A stretch of DNA of 64,000 nucleotides from assembly GCA_014529385.2 (NCBI GenBank), contig CM043961.1, positions 9,798,978 through 9,862,977 of the forward strand, read 5' to 3'. The DNA is from Adiantum capillus-veneris (taxonomy: Eukaryota; Streptophyta; Polypodiopsida; Polypodiales; Pteridaceae). Shown piece by piece: positions 22,101-31,258 of the stretch; the first letter of the stretch is position 1, and the number at the start of each line of letters is the position of its first letter. The notes below the pieces were generated by a model. That model was not told the origin of the DNA and did no database searches. It worked only from the letters and a program-made list of their open reading frames with translations. The position numbers were made by a program, and so were the translations under genes.

Positions 22101-24201
22101 GGATCCTGCAAAAGTTGAAGCGATCAAGTCATGGCCAAATTTGAAGACGGTGCATGATGTCCGAAGCTTCTTGGGACTATGCTCCTATTACAGAAGGTTT
22201 ATCCGAAATTTCGCTGAGATTGCTTCACCTTTACATGCTCTTCAAAAGAAGGCAGTCACCTTTAGATGGACACAAAAAGAGATTTTAGCTTTTAATCTCT
22301 TAAAGGAAAAGATGACTTCGGATCCAGTCATTGTGTTGCCAGATCTTAGGAAGTCATTTGTGGTCCAGTGTGATGCCTGCGGTAGTAGCATTGGTGCTGT
22401 GCTAATGCAAGATGGCAGGGTAGTAGCCTATGAGAGCAGAATTTTGCAAGGGCCAGAGATGACCATGCAGGTCTATGAGAAAGAGTTACTGGCTGTGATT
22501 CATGCGCTCTTAAGTTGGAAACACTACCTGCTAGGTGCAGACTTTGTTGTCCAAACGGACCATCAGACCTTGCGATACTTCTTGACACAGACAAAGTTAT
22601 CTGAGAAGCATATGCGATGGGCAAATATCTTGTCCATGTTCCATTTTCAGATTGTGCATGTGGAAGGCAAGAAGAACGTTGTGGCTGATGCCTTGTCAAG
22701 GAAGCCACAAATTTCAGCTGTGTCGATTCCTTATCATCATGAACTTGATGATATGAGAGAACAGTATGCAAATGATGAAGATTTTGCAAGGGTCTTCGAG
22801 CAACTAATGGATGGACAACGTCATGAACACTATCTTCTTAAAGACGGGTTCATGATGATGCATGGCAGATTGTGTGTCACAAAGCCATTGCGACGCAAAG
22901 TTATGGAAGAGAGTCATGTCCCACCGTATGCAGGGCATCGTGGTATCGATGCTACAGTTAAAGCGGTTGAGACATTCTTCTATTGGCCTACATTGAGAAG
23001 GGATGTGGATGCCTTTGTGCGAGAATGCCTAATATGCCAAAAGGTCAAGTTTGACAGGCAAAAGGCACCAGGGTTATTGCAACCACTACCTATTCCAGAT
23101 AAACCATGGGAAAGTATTGCTATGGATTTTATCTTTGATCTTCCAAGAACGCAGACAGGAAATGATGGTATTTGGACCATTATTTGCAGATTCAGCAAAC
23201 AGGCTCATTTTATTCCTGTCAGGAAGAAGATAAAGCCAGATCAGATGGCACGCTTGTTTATGAGCAATATTTTCAAGTATCATGGCATGCCACAGTCGAT
23301 TATTAGCGACCGTGATCCACGCATGACTAGTTTGTTCTGGAAAGGCTTGTTTGAGAATATGGGTACCACGCTCAAATTCTCTTCGTCATTTCATCCTCAA
23401 ACAGATGGACAGTCAGAAGAGGCAAATTCTACTGTCCTAGATCTGCTGAAGTGCTATGTGTCAGAGCATAAAGGAAAGTGGGAGCAGTATTTGCCATTGG
23501 TGGAGTATGCATACAATAATACAGTGCATTCATCAACTGGCAAGGCACCCTTTGAGATAGTTGAAGGTGGCAAGAAAGTTCCTCCCATACTGCATACAAA
23601 GGACAAGATATTTGAAGCAGATAAGTATGTTCAAGACATGGATGAAATGTACAAGAAGGTCAAAGTGGCCTTAGAAAGGACTCAGGCAAAGCAAAAGAAA
23701 GCAGCTGATCGTCACCGTCGTGAAGTGGTATATTCACTTGGTGATTGGGTGCTTTTACGCTTTGAAAAGGCAAGGTTAAAGAAGATGAAGGGCAAGGAAA
23801 GAGTGTTTCCAAAGCTCAGCATGCGTTACTATGGGCCTTTTCAAGTGTGCGACATAATCAGTGATGTTGCATATAGGCTGAAATTGCCTGACAGTTGGAA
23901 GATTCACAATGCGTTTCATGTGAGTCTTCTCAGACCCTATGTGGGTGATGTGCCAGAAGATATACCAGCTGAAGATCAGCCGGAAGTCGAGGAACTTGAC
24001 GAGATCTTGCTCCCTGAACAGATTTTGGCACACAAAGAAAGGAAAGTGAAAGGCAAGGTTGCTAGGCGTTACTTGGTAAAGTTCAGAAACTATCCACCAA
24101 TGGATGCTAAGTGGATGGAAGAAGGTGAACTTGCAGAGTCACCAACTGTGTTATCACTTTACCTGGAAGCCTTCGATTTGCAACCTACCTTGACCCCTTG
24201 A
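19138..24201 (+). CDS. Gypsy gag-pol polyprotein, intact
   Basis: 1687 codons. I chose ATG 19138 (MADRPDDVTEEVSS); the open frame extends upstream but without ATG. Order: Gln/Pro/Met-rich N-terminus; capsid domain about 278-438; CCHC knuckle 520-533 (CFICEQPGHIAYNC); protease with [12 protein letters not shown] (Asp590; DPG instead of D-S/T-G); reverse transcriptase about 805-996 with FFDD (Asp932, Asp933); RNase H from about Asp1079 (QCDACGSSIG); integrase zinc finger (His1260...Cys1297) and catalytic Asp1330, Asp1391, Glu1427; chromodomain-like tail from about 1627 (EQILAHKERKVKGKVARRYL). Gag forms particles, RT/RH copy the RNA, integrase inserts the DNA, and the chromodomain may steer insertion to marked chromatin. 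Cys1350 replaces the Asp of the usual VIDKFSK/VVDRL motif. Confidence 0.95.
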   Translation: MADRPDDVTEEVSSSQGQQTHEVGESSRPPQTDDDIFRTQLATAVAMFTQVMQNPRFLAFLQPPVPSQQVGSLDHIQKPVKARAQVIHTAQSMETPVHLTENMQSPQPMPKVQEQVAEMPVFQAVPIQPATFQQPIAGSNGQGSNLQAMQQVFPPPSVHPGYFGGGSVFQSMAGHAPGNQFYTPGTVFAGAQTMMPNPMYSVMGMQPGFQSTQGQFGMPQASFGMAGITNQQPNMAFPGQVNSGQGLQMNLNSVPMFQSLPYDNLTPLERPTPYKEGGKGVSFTTFTGFDDRKKALSFLQQFDKAYAGGNFTEASKVRKAATFLTGNAGQWWTTLLLQGQAPSTWIYFKQIFAAAWLSDDFEADVMTEWHQLNAATCRNLDDYNRKFWKALLPVTSYRFVPLTEQIEKYCCGLPKGLRKYCTKTKVTTLTQLIEVANTGNGLLKGEDCEFNTGVKAGSGKKNSAKKHVPNEAPKGTQESANAGKDKATAESEKGPAKKWKRRFPRKSEEQKKVLRTENKCFICEQPGHIAYNCPTKKRPADSEDKEDRKGKKPMAGLVPDMVGDKPNSDASELCRAWGKVRDQTVLIFFDPGAKANFISPELASKLGIRPEEMGYTAEAGLACPGHTEAVTPIIGKLRLHIQSYVDAEEFYIMPLDGCDVLLGIPWLFRVQGIMDAYNKKITVQSRGKTHILDVKLKGESIPTVSASAITSVMKKHLSAYLVFAREVSDCDESNLSVLDKERSMFLQQYSDCFSDSLPSQLPPERPEDHAIDLVPGCSPPNKPPYRVSAAQQKEIMGQVQELLEKGLIQPSSSPFCSPVLLVQKKDGSWRMCIDYRALNKNTIKNRFPIPRIDDIMDKLEGAAMFSRIDLKSGYHQIRIRSEDVHKTAFRTTFGLYEFLVMPFGLTNAPATFNRMMDRIFRPHQQFVGTFFDDMIVYSKNEEEHRHHLAIVFKELRSHRLLINAKKSEFFLEEIHFLGHIVSKDGVRMDPAKVEAIKSWPNLKTVHDVRSFLGLCSYYRRFIRNFAEIASPLHALQKKAVTFRWTQKEILAFNLLKEKMTSDPVIVLPDLRKSFVVQCDACGSSIGAVLMQDGRVVAYESRILQGPEMTMQVYEKELLAVIHALLSWKHYLLGADFVVQTDHQTLRYFLTQTKLSEKHMRWANILSMFHFQIVHVEGKKNVVADALSRKPQISAVSIPYHHELDDMREQYANDEDFARVFEQLMDGQRHEHYLLKDGFMMMHGRLCVTKPLRRKVMEESHVPPYAGHRGIDATVKAVETFFYWPTLRRDVDAFVRECLICQKVKFDRQKAPGLLQPLPIPDKPWESIAMDFIFDLPRTQTGNDGIWTIICRFSKQAHFIPVRKKIKPDQMARLFMSNIFKYHGMPQSIISDRDPRMTSLFWKGLFENMGTTLKFSSSFHPQTDGQSEEANSTVLDLLKCYVSEHKGKWEQYLPLVEYAYNNTVHSSTGKAPFEIVEGGKKVPPILHTKDKIFEADKYVQDMDEMYKKVKVALERTQAKQKKAADRHRREVVYSLGDWVLLRFEKARLKKMKGKERVFPKLSMRYYGPFQVCDIISDVAYRLKLPDSWKIHNAFHVSLLRPYVGDVPEDIPAEDQPEVEELDEILLPEQILAHKERKVKGKVARRYLVKFRNYPPMDAKWMEEGELAESPTVLSLYLEAFDLQPTLTP

Positions 24202-24774
24202 GTTTCAAAGCTACATGGATTGTCAGTGTGACAATGGCTTCTGAAACAAATGATGTACATGGTATTTAAAGTGAGCTCAAATGAAATACCTGTTACATGA
24301 ATGTTAGAGCTGTACAGATTGTCAGTTTGGCAATTGCTCTTATGGAATGTCCAAAAGTTTGGTTAGTGCTATAGAAGTGAGTATTTCTTGTCAGTTTGTC
24401 AAGGATACAATGATTGCTTCTATTCAGGAGTACATGTGTAACTGCATTCTTAAACTGTCGGTTTGGGTATGCTCGAAAGTGTTACAGGATCCAACGTGTA
24501 CTATAAGACAGTGGCAAAATGTGCAGCTACCATTTTGTCATTGGAAAGTTAGTGACTCAAAGCAATGGCAGAGTGCGAAGCTACCACTATGTCATTGGGA
24601 CAGGGTTCACACGCAGGCAATACATGAGTCAACAAGGTGTTGAATACACCAGGGTTGACAATGAGCATGTATGTGTCGTATATGTGTCGACAGGTGTTGA
24701 ATACATCAGTGTTGACAGTAAGCATGTACGACATAGATGCAAACGAGGACGTTTGAGATTTCAGGAGGGGGGTA
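24202..24774 (+). promoter_or_regulatory. 3' non-coding region and polypurine tract of young element
   Basis: 573 bp between the stop codon and the 3' LTR. It holds imperfect repeats (GATTGTCAGT..., CATTTTGTCATTGG..., GGTGTTGAATACA... twice). It ends in the purine run AGGAGGGGGG (about 24763-24772), followed by TA and the LTR, the expected plus-strand primer. Confidence 0.8.
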
Positions 24775-26250
24775 TGTCACCAGCGTGTGACTACTATCTA
24801 TCTTTTTTGTTGATTTCTTTCTTATTATCTATTTACTTTCACTTTTTGGAAACACCCCTCGGGAAATCTAACTGCCCTGCATTGCATAGCTAGTGTGGAA
24901 CTGTCCAGAGGGAGTCCAGGCCTGAGGGCAAGAGAGCACTAAGTTGGACAAGGACTATGGTTAGCCAAGTGGGGTCATTGACTAGCCAAAGTGGAATCCT
25001 TTGCTACAGAGGCTACATTTCAGTTTTGGATGTGGCCACAGTGTACAAAGAGGGTCGGATGACCTAGAAAGATACAATGGCAGCATCTCCTAAAATTTAG
25101 GGAACTGCTATTTTGGGACCTGAAAATGTCTTCGCGTCATTACGTGCAGTTTGACATGGGGATCATTTTGTTACTCTGTGGCCAAGTCAACAGAGGCTGC
25201 AGGTGAGATATTTTTAGACCCGAGGGTCTAAAGCGGGAAAATGCACAAATGAGTGACACTTGGCACTCTGAGGCCAGTTTACTACTTATAGAGAAGGCAA
25301 AAACGTGATTTATAGCTGGGAGGCTCATTTTGCAAGTCTCTGTCACAGGTTAAGAGCTATGGAGTGCTTGCTTTCCCTCTTATGCACAGTGCGGTGCCAG
25401 GAGTGATGCCCTGCACGCTACGCACTGCCCTCTCTCTCCCCTTTGGCAGTATGTTATGCCCCTCTAGTGGGCTCTTCATTTGACCAATGTACAATTGTGT
25501 GGGTTCATGCGCGATTGCCGAGGCAAGAGCCTCTTGCACAGGTACTGGATTAGCTAGCGGCTAATCCCCCCGCAGGTACAGGTGAATTCGGAGAGGTTTC
25601 ACGCCAGAAATCTCGTCCGATTCAAAGGGCAAGTAGCCCTACAGGTGCGGGAGCTCGAGGACTTGCTAGGGATGCGACCGGCACGCGAAACGGAGCCCGA
25701 AACAGTGAATTACAGCCTGCTGTGTATTTTTGCAGGTTTAGGGTTTTGGCCCTAAACGGACCCTAATACCCCCAGGAGGTTCGGGGACGCAAGGGGACCG
25801 CTGTACAGGCGATCTGGCGTATTTTCAGGGCTGAAAACAGAGAATTCAGCGTGCTGCAGATTCTCGCCAGGTTTTGCAAAGTGCCCGTATGCGTCGGGAA
25901 AGTCAGTCAATGCGTGGGAATACTGACCGTGAAAGGTTCTAGTACAGTTATGCTGCCGAAATCGGGCTGGAACAGTGGAAATTCAGCCGAGTTTGTGCGG
26001 GGCAGCTTGTAGGAACCACAGCGTTTATTCCCTCTTTTGAACAATAAAGAAATACCGAAAGGGGCGCCTAAGTTAGGGGCCAATCTGGTGTCCGTCTACT
26101 CATACAGGTGCAATCTAGCAGCCTGTATCCCTCTCCCCTTTGTTGTGTCTTGAAAGTACAGGTAAAATAGACGACTAATAATGGGTGAAAGCTAAATCAA
26201 GGTTTAAAGTAAAGTCTACCGCCCTTTTTGGATTGAACAGGCCGGTTTCA
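24775..26250 (+). repeat. 3' LTR of the young Gypsy element
   Basis: It is the same as 17555-19030 in every block compared by eye. It is followed by the gcggc target duplication and the resumed RNase H of the older element. Confidence 0.95.
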
Positions 26251-27880
26251 GCGGCACTACCTACTCGAAGCGGATTTTACTGTCTTTATAGACCATCAGA
26301 GTTTGCACTACTACTTGTCACAGAAGCAGCTATCGGAAAAGCAGATGCGGTGGGCGAACATCTTGTCACAGTTTCACTTCCAGATTGTCCATGTTCGGGG
26401 GCAGAAGAATTTGGTGGCAGATGCTTTGTCTCGAAAGCCGTTGGTTCTGGCTATTTCCGCGATACATCATAGGAGCTTCGAGGATATGGTCGACCACTAT
26501 GCCACAGATCCAAATTTTGCAGACGTTTTCACATGGATACGAGATGGGGAGACAGTAGCAGGATATTCCATTCGGGATGGCTACTTGATGAGGAAAACCA
26601 TGTTGTGCGTTACACAGCCGTTGAGGGAAAAGGTTATGACTGAATGCCACTGTCCGCCTTTTAGGGTCATCGCAGCATTGCTACCACCATGAAAGGGATA
26701 GAGAGATACTTCTTTTGCCCGAGACTCAAGAAGGATGTGGAAGAGTTTGTGCGAAGTTGCTTGGTATGCCAAAAGGTCAAGTTTGACAGGCATAAAGCAC
26801 AGGGATTGTTACAGCCTCTGCCCATACCCACCCGCCCCTGGGAAAGTATTGCAATGGATTTCATTTTTGATCTCCCGAGAACACAGAGTGGTGACGATGG
26901 TATATGGACTGTTATTGACAAGTTTAGCAAGCACGCTTAAAGAAAACAGTCAAGCCGGATCACTTAGCGAGACTGTTTGTGGCCCAGATTTTCAGATTAC
27001 ATGGCATGCCTGAGACGATTGTCTCTGATAGGGACCCCAGATTTACGAGTTTGTTTTGGAAGGCAATTTGGGAGAACATTGGCACGCGGTTGCAGTTTTC
27101 GTCATCGTTCCACCCACAGACTGATGGGCAATCTGAGATTGCCAATTCAGTGGTTTTAGATTTATTGAAGTCTTACATCTCACATCAGAAGACTCAATGG
27201 GAAAAGTATCTACCTTTGGTGGAATTTGCCTACAATAACACGATACACTCTTCGACGGGGAAGGCGCCATTTGAGATTGTTAAAGGTGCTGCGAAGGTTC
27301 CACCCTTCCTAAGCACAACAGATAAGATTTTTGAAGTGATGAGTACACGCAGGACTTAGATACGGCGAGGCTTTGCAGAAATCTCAAGAACGACAGAAAA
27401 AGGTAGCGGATCGCCATCGTCGCAATTTGAAATTGAAGGAGGATGATTGGATTCTCTTACATTTTGAGAAGACACGCCTGAGAAAGAAGAAGGGAAAGGA
27501 GAGGCTTTTTCCAAAGCTTAGTATGAGGTACTTTCCAGATCTCTGAAAAGATCAATGATGTCTCCTTCCGACTGAAACTGCCCGACACTTGGAGGATTCA
27601 CAATGCATTTCATGTGAGTCTCTTGAAACCTTTCAAAGGTCATGTGTCTGATGATGGGGAGCCCGATGAGCAACCTTGAGTGGAGGAAAACGAGGAGATC
27701 CTTGTTCCTGAACAGATTTTGGCACATAAGGACATAAAGAATAAGGGTAAAGTAAGAAGGTGGTTCTTGGTTAAGTTCAAGAACTATCCTGCATTGGATG
27801 CGAAGTGGATGGAGAAGGAGGACCTAGCAGATACTCCTTAAATTGTGAAACTTTACCTTGAAGCTTTTGGTTTAGCATAG
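26251..27880 (+). pseudogene. pol of the old Gypsy element, second part (RH-IN-chromodomain)
   Basis: Resumes with HYLLEADFTVFIDHQSLHYY and ADALSRKP (RNase H end). The integrase finger follows (CLVCQKVKFDRHKAQGL), then the core (AMDFIFDLPRTQSGDDGIW; MPETIVSDRDPRFTS; DGQSEIANSVV), then a chromodomain-like tail (EQILAHKDIKNKGKVRRWFL, WMEKEDLADTP). Frameshifts occur near 26665 and 26937, after 27340 and near 27530, and stops at 27678 and 27838. It is colinear with the young element's C-terminal half but clearly diverged. Confidence 0.85.
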
Positions 27881-28467
27881 TTTACTCTAAATGGAACCCA
27901 AAATTCAGCTTGGCCGCAGATTTGATGCAGTGGGATGCACAAGAGGGGAGTTACTCCACTCCTTTGTCAACAGATGCCTTGATTTTTAGAATACTAAAGT
28001 CACTAATGTCTCTTTGAGCTTCAGGGATACTAAGAGCTAACAATATTTTGTTGTATGAATTTATGAAATGGAATGGAATTCCTGAATATGATACTGATTA
28101 GTTCTTGACTTGTTTTAAGTGCAGGAACTGATCGACCAAATGACTGCAACATTTTGGTCTAAATGGTCTCGAATAGACATAGTTGCAATAGGGGTTGGTC
28201 AATCGGGCATCAATGAGGTCCCGACTGGATCTAGATGCGATTGCTAGCTACATTGCCGAAAAATCATGGTCTAAGATCCAAATGAATGTTGAATGTCCTG
28301 TGATGTCTAGTGATGTCGTGTGATGTGACTGTCAATTGGTACATGTGCTAGATGTGTGTTCCTAGTACGTAGGTACTAACAATCAGTGTCTGCTAAGACG
28401 ATTTATGGTCTCTATCTGTTTTGCAGGCGTAATCGAGGGCGATTACAATGCTTTCAAGAGGGGGGTA
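27881..28467 (+). other. 3' non-coding region and polypurine tract of old element
   Basis: About 590 bp without coding signal. It ends in TTTCAAGAGGGGGGTA directly before the LTR start at 28468, the same arrangement as in the young element and the mini element. Confidence 0.75.
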
Positions 28468-29133
28468 TGTCACAAAGTGATGACATGGCTGCCCGCTGCT
28501 GGAAACCCTAATTGCAGAAACCCTAACCCTAACCCTAATTTTCTGAAACCCTAACCTAATTTTCAAAAACCCGAAACCCTAATTTGCTGGCTGTTGCGTA
28601 CGGAAAAGCTCACACGTGGCTGAACGGAATTTCCGGGATTCGCGGCACAAATTGCGGGATTTTGTCTGGCAGCTTTTGGGCGATGTTTTTACACTTTTTG
28701 CTGGCTGCTTTTCCCTACGCTTTGAGAGAGAGAAAAAGGCCCTCTGCTTTATTTTGGCGAGAGAGAGAGAGAGAGAGAGAGAGAGAACTTCTGCTTTATT
28801 TTTACAAAGCTTTTGAGCTTTTGATTTTCAGCTTTTGGAGCTATGCTTTTGGCATCCCTTGTAACCTTTAAATACGCAGGTTGGCCTCTCACAACTCAGA
28901 GCATCTGGACGTAGAGTCTGAGTGTGAGCGCCTGCCCGCACTCTTGTACTTTGAACTCAGATTAATAACAAAAAGAAATACCGAAAGGGGCGCCAGTCTT
29001 TGGGGCCAATATCTCTAGGCACAGAACTCTGCCGGGCCAGTGTTGAATCAATTGTGAAATATGAACTGTTTTGAAGTGGTTATTTGGTGTTGTCGTGGTA
29101 GATTCTTGACTTGGAGTGTCCAAGTCTGATACA
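28468..29133 (+). repeat. 3' LTR of the old Gypsy element
   Basis: It begins TGTCACAAAGTGATGACATG and ends AAGTCTGATACA. It contains AAACCCTAA telo-boxes (28502-28585), a GA microsatellite (28759-28786) and AAATACCGAAAGGGGCGCC at about 28977. Many substitutions and indels separate it from 13614-14287. Confidence 0.85.
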
Positions 29134-29209
29134 CTGCCCATCGTCTCAAGGAATCACGGCGGTGCTCCTCTACTGGCCCCGAGGAGTAGGCTGAAGATCC
29201 CACACACTA

Positions 29210-29600
29210 CGAGTGTGAACTAAATCCAAATATCACTTAAAAGTACATCCACGGAAGTGGAAGGTTGACCACCAACGACATGCCAGAATCTATCCTTCCA
29301 AATCATCCACAAGGTGACTACAATTACATTAGCAAAAACCATATTGGGGGATGAGACTCAAAAGCATGTATAGTATCTGACAACATATCCAATGTGCCCC
29401 ATCCGTAGTAGGAATCCGTCAACTGAAAAGCAAACCATATTGGGGGATGAGACTCAAAAGCATGTATAGTATCTGACAACATATCCAATGTGCCCCATCC
29501 GTAGTAGGAATCCGTCAACTGAAAAGCAAAATCCTCTCCCTCCCCCTCAAAGTAAGGTGAGAACCCGGAAATTGTAACTGCCAACAAACCGAACCCCAAG
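29210..29600 (-). pseudogene. LINE-type ORF2 C-terminal remnant (tentative)
   Basis: On the minus strand a frame (29599-29324) reads EGEDFAFQLTDSYYGWGTLD ... DTIHAFESHPPIWF. In a shifted frame it continues ANVIVVTLWMIWKDRFWHVV, which resembles the LW-IWK-R segment near the end of plant L1 reverse transcriptase proteins. A perfect 96-bp duplication lies in the middle. The assignment rests on one short motif. Confidence 0.4.
29341..29532. repeat. Perfect 96-bp tandem duplication
   Basis: 29341-29436 and 29437-29532 look identical. 96 bp is 32 codons, so the minus-strand frame stays open through both copies. Confidence 0.9.
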
Positions 29601-31258
29601 AGACAAAACCTTGTAATGCCTATGGTCGATAGACCAACGAGGCATTCATCATAGTAAGAGCTTCATAACAAATTAGGAGTAAATGGGTTAGAGAGAATGT
29701 ACTCAATGAAATGAAAATGGACTTGCTTGAATGATTAGAATAAGAGAGCAATTATTAGTTAAGCATGGTGGCCTTATATAGGCTCAATGGTGGAAAGTGG
29801 AAATTAAGGCAAGAGAGAGATGCACCACAAGTGGCGCAAGTAACATGTGGGGGGGCCTACAACATGTAGCTTGTGGCTTTAAAGTGTAGTATGTGTGCAT
29901 GGAATGAGAAGCATGTGTTAGGGATTCCTATGTAGGAGGTTGTATCTATGCACATAGGGGTGCATGTTTGTATGCTTGGCTTTAGGGATTGCTCATGTAT
30001 CGAGTGTAAGCTAAAAGGCTTACCTCAACAAACCTGCGCAAACACCCACCCAACATTGGAGGCCACAAACTGCACGCCAAACCATGTGTGCATGCACGCA
30101 AACCTGAAAGCAATGGCTAATAGTCGCATCTACATGTAAGGTGCAGCACACACCAGTCTGATCAAAGCCAACATTGCCAGCCCATGTCCCCACTGGCAAA
30201 CCAGCATGGACGATGCATCAACCACATGAAGTAGAGTATAAAGCAGCTGATCCGCAAATCCCAGAAGAAGGACTAAAATCTGTACATGAACGCATGAGAT
30301 AGGCCAGCATCCAGCCAAGACTTCAATTCTGTACAGCGACACTCCAAACTCTGTTGCTGCAATAGAATATGCCAACCAATGCAAGCAGAATACTCCAAAA
30401 AGGAGACTCTATGATGCTAATCTGCAACTGAGGGCCAGCACCACTCCTAAGGGTCCCATGATAACCGTAAGAGAGGCCTGCTCTCCCAAATCCATAATAA
30501 CCATGAGTCGACATCATCGGATGAGGGACCAGGGTCCACTAAACGCCGTTTGTCAACTACACAAATAGGATTCCAGCCAGTCTAGGCGCAGTAGCCCTCA
30601 GACAGACTGGTAACAAACAACAGTGCATAAGTACCCTCTTATCATTGACTCTATATCAACTGCAAACAGTATGCAACCATGGCCATCACCTAGGGGAGGG
30701 AGTATGACTGGCATCAAGCATAACCCACCATCCCATCACGAGTAGGCAGATCAGCAATGCCTTTGCATCATCTCACATGCCAAGAAAGGGGAAGAGCATC
30801 GTCAATCTCTACAATCCAAGTATGTGTCCCTCTGTGCAGATTAAACTCATCAGCAATGAACTGTGCATCTAAACACAACGAACTGTGCATCTGAACATGA
30901 TGACATGACCACTCAGTAAAGGATGTTGCAGCTCTCTATCCCGGCCAGGTCAATCAATATGAGTACGCACCCCCAACTGGGACCCCTTGGAATCCTGAAC
31001 ACAGGTTCCAGACCAATGGCTGACGCTCAAACTCCTCGCAAATAAGTCTCTACTTTATAGAGAAAAACTCTCAGAATTCACATGCGTCCATAAAATGAAT
31101 AAGTCTCTACAGGAATCTCTCAAAATTCACGCAAGTGCATACAATAAATCTATCTTTACATGTGTGGCTTTGCTCATTGACTTGTGTCATAAATGCAGAT
31201 TTTCAAGCGTAATTGAAATGATAGTTTGCTGCTTTTAACTTGAAGAAATTCAATTTAC
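29601..31258. other. Probable intron and/or dispersed repeat, no exon found
   Basis: This lies downstream (in gene direction) of the last visible exon of the VHS gene. I looked on the minus strand for the next exon of that family and found none. Parts of 30780-30980 resemble 13080-13230, suggesting a dispersed repeat. Confidence 0.45.

Larger units (their letters stand above)
17555..26250 (+). mobile_element. Young, apparently intact chromodomain Gypsy retrotransposon, 8696 bp
   Basis: Two 1476-bp LTRs (17555-19030 and 24775-26250, offset exactly 7220) show no difference in any block I compared. They flank a primer site, one uninterrupted gag-pol frame (19138-24201) and a polypurine tract. 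The target duplication gcggc is perfect (17550-17554 and 26251-26255). The insertion is in the RNase H codons of the older element. Identical LTRs and an open frame imply very recent integration; this is the best candidate for a functional element here. The one worry is the protease motif (DPG). Confidence 0.95.
13614..29133 (+). mobile_element. Old chromodomain Gypsy element, interrupted by a young one
   Basis: Related LTRs at 13614-14287 and 28468-29133 bracket a tRNA-iMet-type primer site, gag, PR-RT-RH (to 17554), then a young nested element, then the rest of RH, integrase and a chromodomain-like tail (26251-27880), and a polypurine tract. Without the 8.7-kb insertion it is about 6.8 kb. 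Flanks are gtgcc (13609-13613) and ctgcc (29134-29138), a target duplication with one change. The coding region has many frameshifts and stops, the catalytic FFDD is FFDN, and the LTRs are clearly diverged, so it is inactive. Confidence 0.85.

Noticed and set aside
30130-30517. Hydrophobic minus-strand frames, possibly membrane protein exons
   Set aside because: No splice sites, no known motif, and they lie in a dispersed-repeat region.
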